A stretch of DNA of 59,823 nt from Anaerofilum sp. An201 (GCF_002160015.1 NZ_NFJT01000020.1:1-59823); one strand, 5' to 3'; counted from the first letter of the stretch, positions 25,976 through 35,896 are shown. Notes: generated from the letters alone by a model not told the origin. Made by a program: numbers and translations.

Positions 25976-26155
25976 GCAAGGAAGTTACAAACTGATTGCA
26001 ATGCTTTTTCATGGATCCCCCTTTTTACCGGCACAGGCTTCGCTCCTCCTATCGTTGTTTGGCAAGTACACGATTTGAAGCCTGTGTCACCTCCTTTTTG
26101 ACAGAGATGTCTGAGAAAAAACGCCTTCTATTGTCCGGGAAGGCGTTTTTCTCAT
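25976..26155 (+). ncRNA. Candidate small RNA or structured leader upstream of guaB
   Basis: About 180 nt bounded by a consensus promoter and an intrinsic terminator, with no credible coding frame. It contains a long-range stem CACAGGCTTC (26032-26041) / GAAGCCTGTG (26077-26086) with an inner ATCGT / ACGAT helix, and pyrimidine tracts on both sides. I could not match it to 6S, SRP, tmRNA, RNase P or a known riboswitch. guaB has its own promoter downstream, so an independent transcript is more likely than a guaB leader. It rests on promoter, fold and terminator only. Confidence 0.5.
26113..26153. terminator. Terminator of the candidate small RNA
   Basis: GAGAAAAAACGCCTTC and GAAGGCGTTTTTCTC form a stem of about 14 bp with a ten-base loop. 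It is symmetric in A and T runs, so it could work on both strands. Confidence 0.85.
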
Positions 26156-26240
26156 ATCTGCGGCACAGCACGGCGGGCGATTTGGACAATATTGCAAGTT
26201 TTCTTCCCCAAAGCCGCCGGAAGTTTGGTGTGCCGCCGGT

Positions 26241-26269
26241 TTGTCTTTCGGCACAAAATATGATAGACT
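26241..26269 (+). promoter_or_regulatory. guaB promoter
   Basis: TTGTCT-17 bp-TAGACT with TGA before the -10 (extended), 72 bp before the guaB ATG and downstream of the terminator at 26113-26153. Confidence 0.72.
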
Positions 26270-26341
26270 ATTGTAAATATTCCGTTTCACATCCACATGG
26301 GCCTTATACCCAGAAGCATGAAAGATAAGGAGTAAAGAAAT

Positions 26342-27847
26342 ATGGCGTATTATTTCAGCGAACCCTCCCGCACCTTTGGCGAATACCTGCTTGTGCCCGG
26401 CTATTCCTCGGCCGAATGCGTGCCGTCGGCTGTCAGCCTCAAAACCCCGCTGGTCCGCTATAAAAAGGGCCAGGAGGAGTGCCCCCTCACCATGAACATC
26501 CCCATGATCAGCGCGATCATGCAGTCGGTGTCGGGCGATCGGCTGGCCATTGCCCTGGCCAAAGAGGGCGGCGTGTCTTTCATCTATGGCAGCCAGTCTG
26601 TGGAGGATGAGGCCGCGATGGTGGCCCGCGTCAAGAGCTACAAGAAGGGCTTCGTCACCAGCGACTCCAACATCCGTCCCGACGCCACCCTGGCCGACAT
26701 CCTGGAGCTGAAGGCCCAGACCGGCCACTCCACCGTGGCCGTCACCGACGACGGCACCGCCCACGGCAAGCTGCTGGGCATCGTTGGCAGCCGCGACTAC
26801 CGCGTCAGCCGCATGGACCCGTCCACCCCGGTCAGCGAGTTCATGACTCCGTTCGAGCGCCTGGTCACCGCGCCCGACACCACCACCCTGAAAACCGCCA
26901 ACGACATCATCTGGGACAACAAGCTGAACGCCCTGCCCCTGATCGACAAAAACCAGCACCTGTCCTACATCGTGTTCCGCAAGGACTACGATTCCCATAA
27001 GGAGAACGTGAACGAGCTGCTGGACGCCAACAAGAGCTATGTGGTGGGCGCCGGCATCAACACCCGCGATTACGCCGAGCGGGTGCCCGCCCTGGTGGAA
27101 GCCGGCGCGGACGTGCTGTGCATCGACTCCTCCGAGGGCTTCTCTGCCTGGCAGAAGCAGACCATCGAGTGGATCCGCGCCCGTTACGGCGACAAGGTGA
27201 AGGTGGGCGCCGGCAACGTGGTGGACCGCGACGGCTTCCGCTTCCTGGCCGAGGCCGGGGCCGACTTTGTGAAGATCGGCATCGGCGGCGGTTCCATCTG
27301 CATCACCCGTGAGACCAAGGGCATCGGCCGCGGCCAGGCCACGGCGGTCATCGAGGTCGCCAAGGCCCGCGACGAGTACTTTGCCGAGACCGGCATCTAT
27401 GTGCCCATCTGCTCCGACGGCGGCATCGTGCACGACTACCACATCACCCTGGCCCTGGCCATGGGCGCCGACTTCGTGATGTTGGGCCGCTACTTTGCCC
27501 GCTTCGACGAGAGCCCCACCAACAAGCTGCGCATCAACGGCAGCTATGTGAAGGAGTACTGGGGCGAGGGCAGCAACCGCGCCCGCAACTGGCAGCGCTA
27601 CGACCTGGGCGGCAGCAAGAAGCTGAGCTTCGAGGAGGGCGTGGACAGCTACGTGCCCTACGCCGGCAGCCTGAAGGACGGCGTGAACGCCACGCTGGCG
27701 AAGGTGCGCAGCACCATGTGCAACTGCGGCGCGCTGTCCATCCCCGAGCTGCAGGAGAAGGCCCGCCTGACGGTGGTGTCCTCCACCAGCATCGTCGAGG
27801 GCGGCAGCCACGACGTGATCCTGAAAAACAATCCCGGCAGCAACTGA
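26342..27847 (+). CDS. guaB: IMP dehydrogenase
   Basis: 501 residues. Catalytic C320 lies in [12 protein letters not shown]; a CBS pair occupies about residues 105-220 inside the barrel ([13 protein letters not shown] and [13 protein letters not shown]), and the flap region with [15 protein letters not shown] follows. It oxidises IMP to XMP with NAD+, the first step to GMP. ATAAGGAG precedes the ATG. With purA it competes for IMP at the branch point. It is monocistronic with its own promoter and terminator. A poly-glycine GMGSG motif seen in other IMPDHs appears as GIGGG, as in several Clostridia (from memory). Confidence 0.95.
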   Translation: MAYYFSEPSRTFGEYLLVPGYSSAECVPSAVSLKTPLVRYKKGQEECPLTMNIPMISAIMQSVSGDRLAIALAKEGGVSFIYGSQSVEDEAAMVARVKSYKKGFVTSDSNIRPDATLADILELKAQTGHSTVAVTDDGTAHGKLLGIVGSRDYRVSRMDPSTPVSEFMTPFERLVTAPDTTTLKTANDIIWDNKLNALPLIDKNQHLSYIVFRKDYDSHKENVNELLDANKSYVVGAGINTRDYAERVPALVEAGADVLCIDSSEGFSAWQKQTIEWIRARYGDKVKVGAGNVVDRDGFRFLAEAGADFVKIGIGGGSICITRETKGIGRGQATAVIEVAKARDEYFAETGIYVPICSDGGIVHDYHITLALAMGADFVMLGRYFARFDESPTNKLRINGSYVKEYWGEGSNRARNWQRYDLGGSKKLSFEEGVDSYVPYAGSLKDGVNATLAKVRSTMCNCGALSIPELQEKARLTVVSSTSIVEGGSHDVILKNNPGSN

Positions 27848-27861
27848 CCGCCGGTTTGTGC

Positions 27862-27901
27862 GCCGCACGGCATGCCCCCGCAGGCACCGTGCGGCTTTTT
27901 T
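27862..27901 (+). terminator. guaB terminator
   Basis: GCCGCACGG / CCGTGCGGC with an inner GC-rich loop and six T. Confidence 0.88.
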
Positions 27902-27923
27902 GTATAGGAAAGGGGGATCGGAT

Positions 27924-28922
27924 ATGCTTGCCGGACGACTGAAGCCGGGGGATGCGGTGGCGGTGTTTTCGCCGTCCTCTCCCGCCACGGCCACGGCGCC
28001 GGAGCGGTATCGCCGAGGCCGCGCCTATCTGGAACAGAAGAGCTTTCGCTTTGTGGAAGGCGCGCTCACCGGGAAAGCCGACGGCTACCGCTCCGGCAGC
28101 ATCCGGGAGCGCAGCGAGGAGCTGAACGCGCTCATCCGCGATCCGTCCGTGCGCTGCATCATGGCGGCGATCGGCGGCATGAACTCCAACTCGCTGCTGC
28201 CCTACATCGACTACGACGCGCTGCGGCGCGACCCAAAGATCATCGTGGGCTATTCGGACGTGACCGCGCTGCTGCTGGGGATCTATGCGCGCACCGGCCT
28301 TGTCACCTATTACGGGCCGGCCATGGTGGCGTCGTTCGGCGAATTGCCGCCGTATGTGGACCGCACCTGGGAGTATTTCTCCAACATCGTCAGGGGAGAA
28401 AAGCCGCCGCCGCACTGCCTGCCCACACCGCGGGAGTGGACCGAGGAATCCATCGACTGGAACACGCAGCGCCGCGCCAAAAAGCCGGCTGCCAACCGCC
28501 TGCGGACGGTGCACGGCGGGCAGGCCGAAGGCAGGCTGCTCGGCGGCAACCTCGACACGATGCAGGGGATATGGGGCTCGCCCTATATGCCCGCGATCCG
28601 CGAGGGGGACATCCTGCTTTTGGAGGATAGCCTGAAGGATGCCGCCACCGTCGAGCGCAGCTTTTCGCTGCTGAAGCTGAACGGCGTGTTCGACCGGGTG
28701 GGCGGCGTGATCCTGGGCAAGCATGAATGTTTCGACGACCAGGGCACCGGCCGGCGCCCGTATGAGATCCTGCTGGAGGTGCTGGGAGAGCCCCGCGTCC
28801 CCATTCTGGCCGAGTTCGACTGCTGCCACACCCATCCCATGCTGACGATGCCCATCGGATGCAGGGTGAAGCTGGATGCCGACCGCCAGACCGTCACCAT
28901 CACCGAGCCGTTTATCGGCTGA
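27924..28922 (+). CDS. S66 family peptidase (LD-carboxypeptidase/MccF-like)
   Basis: 332 residues starting at the ATG after AAAGGGGG. Nucleophile S111 lies in IIVGYSDVTALL, with the glutamate in LLLEDSL and the histidine in CHTHPMLTMPIG completing the S66 Ser-Glu-His triad. The family includes murein tetrapeptide LD-carboxypeptidases and MccF immunity enzymes that cleave microcin C-like acyl-adenylates. No signal peptide is present, so the site of action is cytoplasmic. The length (332) is closer to MccF-type members. It sits directly before an RlmA-type rRNA methyltransferase, a gene class that can also confer resistance, but a self-protection role is only a guess. Confidence 0.88.
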   Translation: MLAGRLKPGDAVAVFSPSSPATATAPERYRRGRAYLEQKSFRFVEGALTGKADGYRSGSIRERSEELNALIRDPSVRCIMAAIGGMNSNSLLPYIDYDALRRDPKIIVGYSDVTALLLGIYARTGLVTYYGPAMVASFGELPPYVDRTWEYFSNIVRGEKPPPHCLPTPREWTEESIDWNTQRRAKKPAANRLRTVHGGQAEGRLLGGNLDTMQGIWGSPYMPAIREGDILLLEDSLKDAATVERSFSLLKLNGVFDRVGGVILGKHECFDDQGTGRRPYEILLEVLGEPRVPILAEFDCCHTHPMLTMPIGCRVKLDADRQTVTITEPFIG

Positions 28923-28938
28923 ACCGAGGAGAAACGCG

Positions 28939-29760
28939 ATGCAGAGTATGTTCCTTTGCCCGGTGTGCGGCGGTGCGCTGCGCCGGGAACCCCACGCGCT
29001 GGTCTGTCCCAAGCGCCACAGCTTTGATGTGGCGGCGGCGGGCTACACGAACCTGCTGCCGGCCAACCGCAAGCACTCCCGCCTGCCCGGCGACGACAAC
29101 CAGATGGCGGCGGCGCGCAGCCGGTTTCTGGACGGCGGCTTTTACGCCCCGCTGCAAAAGCAGCTGTGCCGTCTGGCGGTGCAGGCCGCGCCCAAAGCGG
29201 TGCTGGATTCCGGCTGCGGGGAAGGCTACTACACCGCCGGCATCCATGCGGCGCTGGCGCAGAGCGGCCCGGTGCGGATGGCGGGCATCGACATTTCCAA
29301 ATTTGCGCTGCGCCGCGCGGCCAAACGGTGCCCCCCGGTGGAGTTCGCGGTGGCCTCGGCCTACCATCTGCCGCTGGCGGCCGACAGCGTGGATCTGCTG
29401 GTGAACTGCTTTTCGCCGCTGGGGCTGGATGAATTCCGGCGGGTGCTGCGGCCGGGCGGGATTTTCCTGTATGTGGTGCCGGGGCCGCGCCACCTGTGGC
29501 AGCTCAAGCAGGTGTTGTACGACACCCCCTACGAGAACACCCGGCAGGCCATCGAGTACGGGGGATTCAGCTATGAGGAGATCGTGCCGGTGGAGGACAC
29601 GATCCGCCTGCAGACTCCGCAGCAGATCGCGGACCTCTTCACTATGACCCCCTACTACTGGAAAACGCCCCGTGCCGGGCGCGAAAAGCTGGAACAGCTG
29701 CAGACGCTCGAAACGCTCCTCCAGTTCGACATCCATGTGCTCCGCCGCAGAACAGAATAA
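28939..29760 (+). CDS. rlmA: RlmA-type 23S rRNA (guanine-N1) methyltransferase
   Basis: 273 residues. The N-terminal zinc site is C7/C10/C23/H27 (FLCPVCGG and CPKRHSFD), typical of RlmA. The SAM-binding motif is VLDSGCGEGYYT, followed by GIDISKFALRRAAKR and NCFSPLGLDEFRRVLRPGG. The family methylates G745 or G748 of 23S rRNA; which base cannot be told. GAGGAG precedes the ATG, 16 bp after the S66 gene, so the two form an operon. Confidence 0.9.
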   Translation: MQSMFLCPVCGGALRREPHALVCPKRHSFDVAAAGYTNLLPANRKHSRLPGDDNQMAAARSRFLDGGFYAPLQKQLCRLAVQAAPKAVLDSGCGEGYYTAGIHAALAQSGPVRMAGIDISKFALRRAAKRCPPVEFAVASAYHLPLAADSVDLLVNCFSPLGLDEFRRVLRPGGIFLYVVPGPRHLWQLKQVLYDTPYENTRQAIEYGGFSYEEIVPVEDTIRLQTPQQIADLFTMTPYYWKTPRAGREKLEQLQTLETLLQFDIHVLRRRTE

Positions 29761-29803
29761 AAAAAGGCGCCTTTGCGAGAGATCCTCTCCCAGGGCGCCT
29801 TTT
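29761..29803. terminator. Bidirectional terminator between rlmA and the small lipoprotein
   Basis: AAAAGGCGCC / GGCGCCTTTT with an inner GAGAG / CTCTC helix. It serves both converging genes. Confidence 0.85.
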
Positions 29804-29804
29804 G

Positions 29805-30113
29805 CTATGCTTCGATGTTCACGCCGGTCACCCGGCATTCGATTCCTGTCTCCGGCCCGCACGGCACCGTCACCACACGCCGCGCATGGGCGGGCAGTCC
29901 GCAGACCGTCACCCACACAGGTTCGCCGGGCCTGTCCGCCAGCCACAGGCGGATCTCTGCCCGTTTGGCCGGCGTCCCGCCCGCGTTGTGCACCACGAGC
30001 CGCACACTGCCGCCGTCCGCCGCAGCCTGTGCATAGATGCGGGGTGGGGAAGGGCAGGAGGCCCCCAGCAGAAACAGACAGCACAGCAGCATCAGGACCA
30101 TCCACTTTTTCAT
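29805..30113 (-). CDS. Small predicted lipoprotein of unknown function
   Basis: 102 residues from the ATG at 30113, six bases after GGGAGGGG. The N terminus MKKWMVLMLLCCLFLLGASC is a signal peptide ending in a lipobox-like GASC, so the mature protein would be lipid-anchored at C20. The remainder has a beta-rich composition (SVRLVVHNAGGTPAKRAEI, ETGIECRVTGVNIEA). I do not recognise the family. It is divergent from the ribbon-helix-helix gene across a 27-bp palindrome. Confidence 0.7.
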   Translation of the reverse strand: MKKWMVLMLLCCLFLLGASCPSPPRIYAQAAADGGSVRLVVHNAGGTPAKRAEIRLWLADRPGEPVWVTVCGLPAHARRVVTVPCGPETGIECRVTGVNIEA

Positions 30114-30155
30114 CGGCATCCCCTCCCTGTCTACAGCATACCACAATATCTTGCT

Positions 30156-30182
30156 ATTTACAAGATAAATTATCTTGTAAAT
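30156..30182. promoter_or_regulatory. 27-bp perfect palindrome, candidate operator
   Basis: ATTTACAAGATAA and TTATCTTGTAAAT are perfect 13-bp arms around a single A. It lies in the 141-bp gap between the lipoprotein gene (leftward) and the ribbon-helix-helix gene (rightward). It is 31 bp upstream of a TATAAT at 30214-30219 serving the latter. No T-run or ORF explains it. Confidence 0.8.
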
Positions 30183-30254
30183 TATGTGTGTATTTTGCGC
30201 CGGGAAATTTGCTTATAATTACTTTGTATCCCAAAAGCAGCAGAGGTGAGGGGA

Positions 30255-30425
30255 ATGTTTCAGATCCAGAAGCCGGAATACACCAACAAGACCTTCCGCA
30301 TGCCCAGCGATCTGGTGGCACAGCTGGAGCAGCTGGCGCAGAGCAACGACATCTCGCTGAACCAGCTGGTGATCCAGTGCTGCCGGTATGCGCTGGACCA
30401 TCTCGAGCCGTCGCAGCCGGAATGA
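30255..30425 (+). CDS. Small ribbon-helix-helix (Arc/CopG-like) DNA-binding protein
   Basis: 56 residues, ATG after GAGGTGAGGGG. NKTFRMPSDLVAQLEQLAQS looks like an Arc/CopG beta-strand plus helix A, and DISLNQLVIQCCRYALDHL like helix B: strand-helix-helix with the usual spacing. Such proteins bind DNA as dimers at palindromes or direct repeats and often act as antitoxins or autoregulators. No toxin gene is adjacent: downstream are a terminator and a repeat. The 27-bp palindrome 72 bp upstream is a natural target. TATAAT at 30214-30219 is the likely -10. Confidence 0.8.
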   Translation: MFQIQKPEYTNKTFRMPSDLVAQLEQLAQSNDISLNQLVIQCCRYALDHLEPSQPE

Positions 30426-30437
30426 AACGATACACCA

Positions 30438-30478
30438 CAAAAACGGTCCGTGTGCTGGTGTGCACACGGACCGTTTTT
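30438..30478 (+). terminator. Terminator of the ribbon-helix-helix gene
   Basis: AAAACGGTCCGTGTGC / GCACACGGACCGTTTT, a 16-bp perfect stem with T-run, 13 bp after the stop. Confidence 0.92.
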
Positions 30479-30512
30479 GCTGCAAAAAGCGGCGGGGTAG
30501 ATCCCGCCGAAC

Positions 30513-30575
30513 GCCTTCCCCCCGAGGGGGAAGGTGCCCCGCCCGAGCGGGGCGGATGAGGTGGAATCTGCGCCG
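30513..30575 (+). repeat. Two-hairpin intergenic repeat, copy B
   Basis: GCCTTCCCCC-GGGGGAAGG, then GCCCCGC-GCGGGGC, then GGATGAGGTGGAATC. Same architecture as copies A and C. It lies between convergent genes (ribbon-helix-helix and ABC permease). Confidence 0.82.
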
Positions 30576-30636
30576 TTTGCGCTGTGTCTGGGGGAGAGGG
30601 CGCCCCGCCCGCAGCCGTCGGTTCGGGAAAAGTCGC

Positions 30637-31434
30637 TCACAGCGCCAGATCCCGCCGGCAGAACCGCACACAGGCCGCCGCCAGCATCCCGGCAGCGCCC
30701 AGATACAGCACCGCCGCGCCCATCGCCGCGCTGCCCGAAGCGGCCAGCAGGCCGTCCGGGTCGAACAGGGAAAGGGGCGTGAACCAGCGCAGGAGCTCGG
30801 CTTTTTCGCCTGCGTCGGACAGCATCTTCAGCAGCAGGAACAGCGCGCACAGCCCGGCTCCCACGCCGAATCCCCGCCGCATCTCGCCGAACAGACAGGC
30901 CAGCAGCACGCACGCCGCCGCCAGAAACAGCTGCAATCCAAACAATCCGGCATTCATCCGCAGAAAGGCGGGCAGATCCAGCTCGCCGGGGAACATCGCG
31001 CCGGCGCATCCCGCGCCCAGCGCCGCGCAGTAGACGGCCAGCAGCAGCTGGCAGCACACCAGCGCCCCCAGCTGGGACAGCAGCACGCGCAGCCGTCCCT
31101 GCGCGCCGGACAGCATCCACACAAGGTCGCCCCGGTCGGACGGGCGTGCGATCAGCCGCCACACCAGCAGCAGCGCCAGCACCAGCGGGAACACCACCAG
31201 CAGAAAGCCGTACAGATAATTGGCCATGAATTCGGTCAGAGTGGCGCCCGGCTGGTCCATCCCAAAGGCGGCGAAGAGCTGGGGCATGCTCTCGGCCATC
31301 GCAGCCAGGCTTTCGCCCAGCTTGGGGTCGAACATGCTCACGATCATCGAGATGTACAGGCTCAGCACCGCCGCCAGCAGCGCGGTGATCTTCCAGCTGG
31401 TCTGCATCCCGCGGCGGAACAGCGTACCGTTCAT
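30637..31434 (-). CDS. ABC-2 type permease
   Basis: 265 residues with about six hydrophobic segments (ITALLAAVLSLYISMIVSMF, LYGFLLVVFPLVLALLLVW, LLSQLGALVCCQLLLAVYC, and others) and a large polar loop after the first, typical of ABC-2 exporter permeases of the YadH/antibiotic-transport sort. Start overlaps the ATPase stop by four bases (ATGA), so it pairs with that ATPase. Substrate unknown; export of a lipid, peptide or drug is possible. Confidence 0.85.
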   Translation of the reverse strand: MNGTLFRRGMQTSWKITALLAAVLSLYISMIVSMFDPKLGESLAAMAESMPQLFAAFGMDQPGATLTEFMANYLYGFLLVVFPLVLALLLVWRLIARPSDRGDLVWMLSGAQGRLRVLLSQLGALVCCQLLLAVYCAALGAGCAGAMFPGELDLPAFLRMNAGLFGLQLFLAAACVLLACLFGEMRRGFGVGAGLCALFLLLKMLSDAGEKAELLRWFTPLSLFDPDGLLAASGSAAMGAAVLYLGAAGMLAAACVRFCRRDLAL

Positions 31435-32315
31435 TTCGCATCCCTCCCGTAATACTGCATAAAGGATTCCTCCAGGCTCTGGCTGCAGGGTGCCAGCGAG
31501 ACCACCGGCTGCCCGCTCAGCGCCCGCAGCAGGGCGGGCAGGTCGCTGCCCGCGTCGGCCACCACCCGGCAGCCGTCGGCGGCAGCGCCCGGCCAGCCGG
31601 CCGCAAACCGCGCCGCCGCCTCCGCGCTGGCGAAATCGGCGGCGTATTGCCGCGCCCGGCTGCGCCGCAGTTCGTCCAGCGGCTGCACCGCCGCCAGCCG
31701 GCCGTCCCGCAATATTGCTGCCCGGCCGCAGGTGCGCTCCACCTCCTCAAACATGTGGGAGGAGAGCAGGATGGTCTTGCCGCGCCCGTGCTCCTCCTGC
31801 ACCAGCTGCACAAAGCGGTTCTGCATCAGCGGGTCGAGGCCGGAGGTGGGCTCGTCCAGCAGCAGCACCGGCGCATCCTGCAAAAAAGCGCACACGATCG
31901 CCACTTTCTGCCGGTTCCCCTTCGACATCTTCCGCAGTTTGGCCGTGTCGTCCAGCTCAAAGCGGTCGGCCAGCTCCCGCGCGCGGCCCAGCCCGTGCAC
32001 CCCCTTCACGCCCGCCACAAAGGCGATGAATTCCCGCCCGGTCATATCGTCGGGAAAGGCCACCTCGCCGGGCAGATAGCCCACCCGCCGGTGCACCTCG
32101 CGCGCCTGGGCAAAGCAGTCCATCCCGCCGATGCGCACGCTGCCCTGCCTGGCGCGCAAAAATCCCATCAAATGACGCAGTGTTGTGGTTTTTCCGGCAC
32201 CGTTCGGGCCGAGCACGCCCAGCGCCTCGCCGGCTTCCACCTCCAGCGTCAGCCCAAACACACCGCGGCCTTTGCCGTAGTCGCGCACAAGGCCGCGGAT
32301 CTCGATCTCGTTCAT
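31431..32315 (-). CDS. ABC transporter ATPase
   Basis: 294 residues starting at the ATG after GAGGAGG. Walker A is GPNGAGKTTT, the signature MSKGNRQKVAI, Walker B VLLLDEPTSGLD, and the H-loop SSHMFEE. The ~80-residue C-terminal extension matches CcmA-type exporters with ABC-2 permeases. First gene of a two-gene operon. No regulator is adjacent. Confidence 0.93.
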   Translation of the reverse strand: MNEIEIRGLVRDYGKGRGVFGLTLEVEAGEALGVLGPNGAGKTTTLRHLMGFLRARQGSVRIGGMDCFAQAREVHRRVGYLPGEVAFPDDMTGREFIAFVAGVKGVHGLGRARELADRFELDDTAKLRKMSKGNRQKVAIVCAFLQDAPVLLLDEPTSGLDPLMQNRFVQLVQEEHGRGKTILLSSHMFEEVERTCGRAAILRDGRLAAVQPLDELRRSRARQYAADFASAEAAARFAAGWPGAAADGCRVVADAGSDLPALLRALSGQPVVSLAPCSQSLEESFMQYYGRDAK

Positions 32316-32361
32316 ACCGTCGCCTCCTCGGTTGTATAGGTCCATCCCATGACGCGGATGC

Positions 32362-32402
32362 AAAAAAGCAAGGCCCGCAGAGGGAAAATCCGCGAACCTT
32401 GC
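32362..32402 (-). terminator. Terminator of the YnbB-type gene
   Basis: On the minus strand GCAAGGTTCGCGGA pairs with TCTGCGGGCCTTGC (some wobble), followed by six T. Confidence 0.85.
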
Positions 32403-32411
32403 CCGATGCTG

Positions 32412-33677
32412 TTATTTGGAGAAAAACGCCTTCTGCACGCCCAGCAGCACGCCGGCGCGGCTGGCGGCGAAGTTCAGGCCGCCCTGCAAATAGGCCAGAT
32501 ACGGCTCGCGCACGGGGGCGTCGCAGCTCAGCTCGATGCTGCTGCCCAGCGTGAAAGCGCCCGCCGCCATGATCACCTCGCTGGTGTAGCCGGGCATGGC
32601 GTAGGGCTCGGGGGTGACGAAGCTGTCCACCGGGCTGCCCGCCTGGATGCCCTGGCACAGCGCGCACAGCGCCTCGGCACTGCCGGTGCGGATGGTGGTG
32701 ATGATGTCGTTGCGCGGCTCGGTGTAGGCCGGGGTGGCCTCGTAGCCCAGCAGCTGGAACAGGCAGCTGGCGTAGATGCTCGTTTTCAGCGCCTCGGCGG
32801 TCACGCCGGGAGCGTAGTAGAGCCCCAGATACATCTGGCGCAGGGTGTCCAGCGTGCAGCCCAGCTCGCGGCCGGTGCCGGGGCAGGTGAGGCGGTGGGA
32901 GCATTTCTCCACCAGGTCGCTGCGCCCGGCGATGTAGCCGCCGGTGGGGGCGATGCCGCCGCCCGGGTTCTTGATGAGGCTGCCCACGATGAGGTCGGCG
33001 CCCACGCTGGTGGGCTCGGCGGTCTGGGTGAACTCGCCGTAGCAGTTGTCCACCATCACAACGATGTTGGGGTTGGCCGTTTTGGCCGCCTGCACCACGC
33101 GTCCGATGGTCTCCAGGTCGAAGGCGGGGCGGTCGGCATAGCCGCGGCTGCGCTGGATGTGGCAGACGGCGGCATGGGGGGCTTTTTGGGCGATGAGGTC
33201 GTAGTCGGGGGTGCCGTCCTCCCGCAGCGGCGCCTCGTCGTAGTGCACGCCGTACTCGGCCAGGCTGCCGTACCCGTTTTTGGCGGTGTCGCCCAGCCCG
33301 ATCACGCCTTCCAGCGTGTCGTAGGGGCGGCCGGTGGCGGCCAGCAGGGTGTCGCCGGCGCGCAGAAGCCCGAACAGCGCCACCGTCAGCGCGTGGGTGC
33401 CGGACAGAAAATGGCTGCGGCAGAGCGCGTCCTCGGCGCCCGCCACCCGGGCAAACACCTGGTCCAGCTTGTCGCGTCCGGCGTCGTCGTAGCCGTAGCC
33501 GGTGCTGCCCACCAGATGGTTGGAGGCCACGCCGCATTCGGTGAAGGCGCGCAGCATCTTCAGCTGGTTGTATTCCTTGATGCGGTCGATCGTTTCAAAT
33601 TCGGGCCGGCACAGCTGCATGGCCTCTTTGTCCTTCTCCAGAAGGGCGGGGGAGATGGTGAAAAACTCTTCGATCAT
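32412..33677 (-). CDS. YnbB-type PLP protein (aluminium resistance / methionine gamma-lyase-like)
   Basis: 421 residues. Marks are SHFLSGTHALTVALFGLLRAGD, VMVDNCYGEFT with the PLP Asp, and the Schiff-base lysine in GSLIKNPGGGIAPTGGYIAG, diagnostic of the family called aluminium resistance protein, a branch of Cys/Met metabolism PLP enzymes. The true substrate is unknown. The start at 33677 leads into conserved IEEFFTISPALL; AAAGGAACGG upstream is rather distant. It may be part of the murD-GNAT transcript 28 bp upstream. Confidence 0.9.
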   Translation of the reverse strand: MIEEFFTISPALLEKDKEAMQLCRPEFETIDRIKEYNQLKMLRAFTECGVASNHLVGSTGYGYDDAGRDKLDQVFARVAGAEDALCRSHFLSGTHALTVALFGLLRAGDTLLAATGRPYDTLEGVIGLGDTAKNGYGSLAEYGVHYDEAPLREDGTPDYDLIAQKAPHAAVCHIQRSRGYADRPAFDLETIGRVVQAAKTANPNIVVMVDNCYGEFTQTAEPTSVGADLIVGSLIKNPGGGIAPTGGYIAGRSDLVEKCSHRLTCPGTGRELGCTLDTLRQMYLGLYYAPGVTAEALKTSIYASCLFQLLGYEATPAYTEPRNDIITTIRTGSAEALCALCQGIQAGSPVDSFVTPEPYAMPGYTSEVIMAAGAFTLGSSIELSCDAPVREPYLAYLQGGLNFAASRAGVLLGVQKAFFSK

Positions 33678-33705
33678 AGGTGTATATTCCGTTCCTTTCT
33701 CGCGT

Positions 33706-34439
33706 TCAGGGGCGGGTCTGCAAAAGTTCCGCCACCGTTTCAAAGCCAAGGCGGGCATAAAAGGGGACCAGCGCCTCGCGGCACAAAAGGCTCACCGCCC
33801 GTCCGCTCTGCGCCAGCTCGGCGGCGGCGTGCGCCACCAGTGCGCCGGCCAGCCCCCGGCCGCGGTATTCGGGCAGGGTCAGCACGGCGCTCAGGTAGGC
33901 CTCGCGCGGGGTGACGGCATAGGCGCCGGCGGTGGCCACCGGCATGCCGTCGATGTTCACGGTCCACACGCGGGCCAGCCCGCGGGCGCGCTTGGTGCAG
34001 GCCTCGGAGTAGAAGTTGTCGGCGGCGGTGCCCAGCAGGCCGTCATGCCGCAGAAGGTCCATCACCTGCCGCATCGAAGGCTCTTTGCAGAGCGCCGCGC
34101 CGCCGGGCAGCGGGGGGGACGCAGGCAGGCGGCGCAGTACCATGATGCGCAGTGTTTCCTCCACGCGCCAGCCAAACGGCACCATGCCGTCGGTCTTGAG
34201 AAATTCAACGCCGCCGAACCCCAGCATCCCGGCCAGCTCTTCGTCGTCGGCCTCGCCGCACAGCAGACCGCCGCCGCCGCGCAGCAGCAATGCGCCTGAC
34301 TCGTCGCATATATAAAAGCGCATCAGGGCGGGATGCCCGGCGAACACCTCGCTGTTTGCCTCCATCACCGGGGCGATGCAGGGCCTGTTTTCCACCAGAC
34401 GGCGGAAGATCGGTTGATTTTCAGGGGTCAGGACACGGA

Positions 34440-34443
<4 letters not shown>
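33706..34443 (-). CDS. GNAT-family acetyltransferase
   Basis: 245 residues. The C-terminal half is a GNAT domain with the acetyl-CoA loop LPEYRGRGLAGALV and FYARLGFETVAE. The N-terminal ~110 residues resemble a degenerate second GNAT fold (MRFYICDESGALLL). The start overlaps the murD stop (ATGA), so it is translationally coupled to murD. Substrate unknown. Confidence 0.85.
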
Positions 34444-35831
<1,388 letters not shown>

Positions 35832-35867
35832 AACCGTCCTCTCCTTTTCGTGTCAGTCGTGCCTTAC

Positions 35868-35896
35868 ATTATACAGCAAAGCGGCGCGGGATGCAA
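35868..35896 (-). promoter_or_regulatory. murD promoter
   Basis: Minus strand TTGCAT-17 bp-TATAAT, 37 bp before the murD ATG. Confidence 0.85.

Noticed and set aside
25976-26155. 6S RNA
   Set aside because: The 5' and 3' ends do not pair into a closing stem with a central bubble as far as I can fold by eye; left as unclassified.
25976-26340. A known riboswitch (purine, PRPP, ykkC) controlling guaB
   Set aside because: None of the conserved core motifs I know are present, and a separate promoter lies between the terminator and guaB.
26087-27994. 635-codon minus-strand frame over guaB
   Set aside because: Antisense shadow of guaB with no ribosome site and repetitive composition.
30255-30425. 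Toxin-antitoxin pair
   Set aside because: No toxin-like frame lies on either side of the RHH gene; downstream are a terminator and an intergenic repeat.
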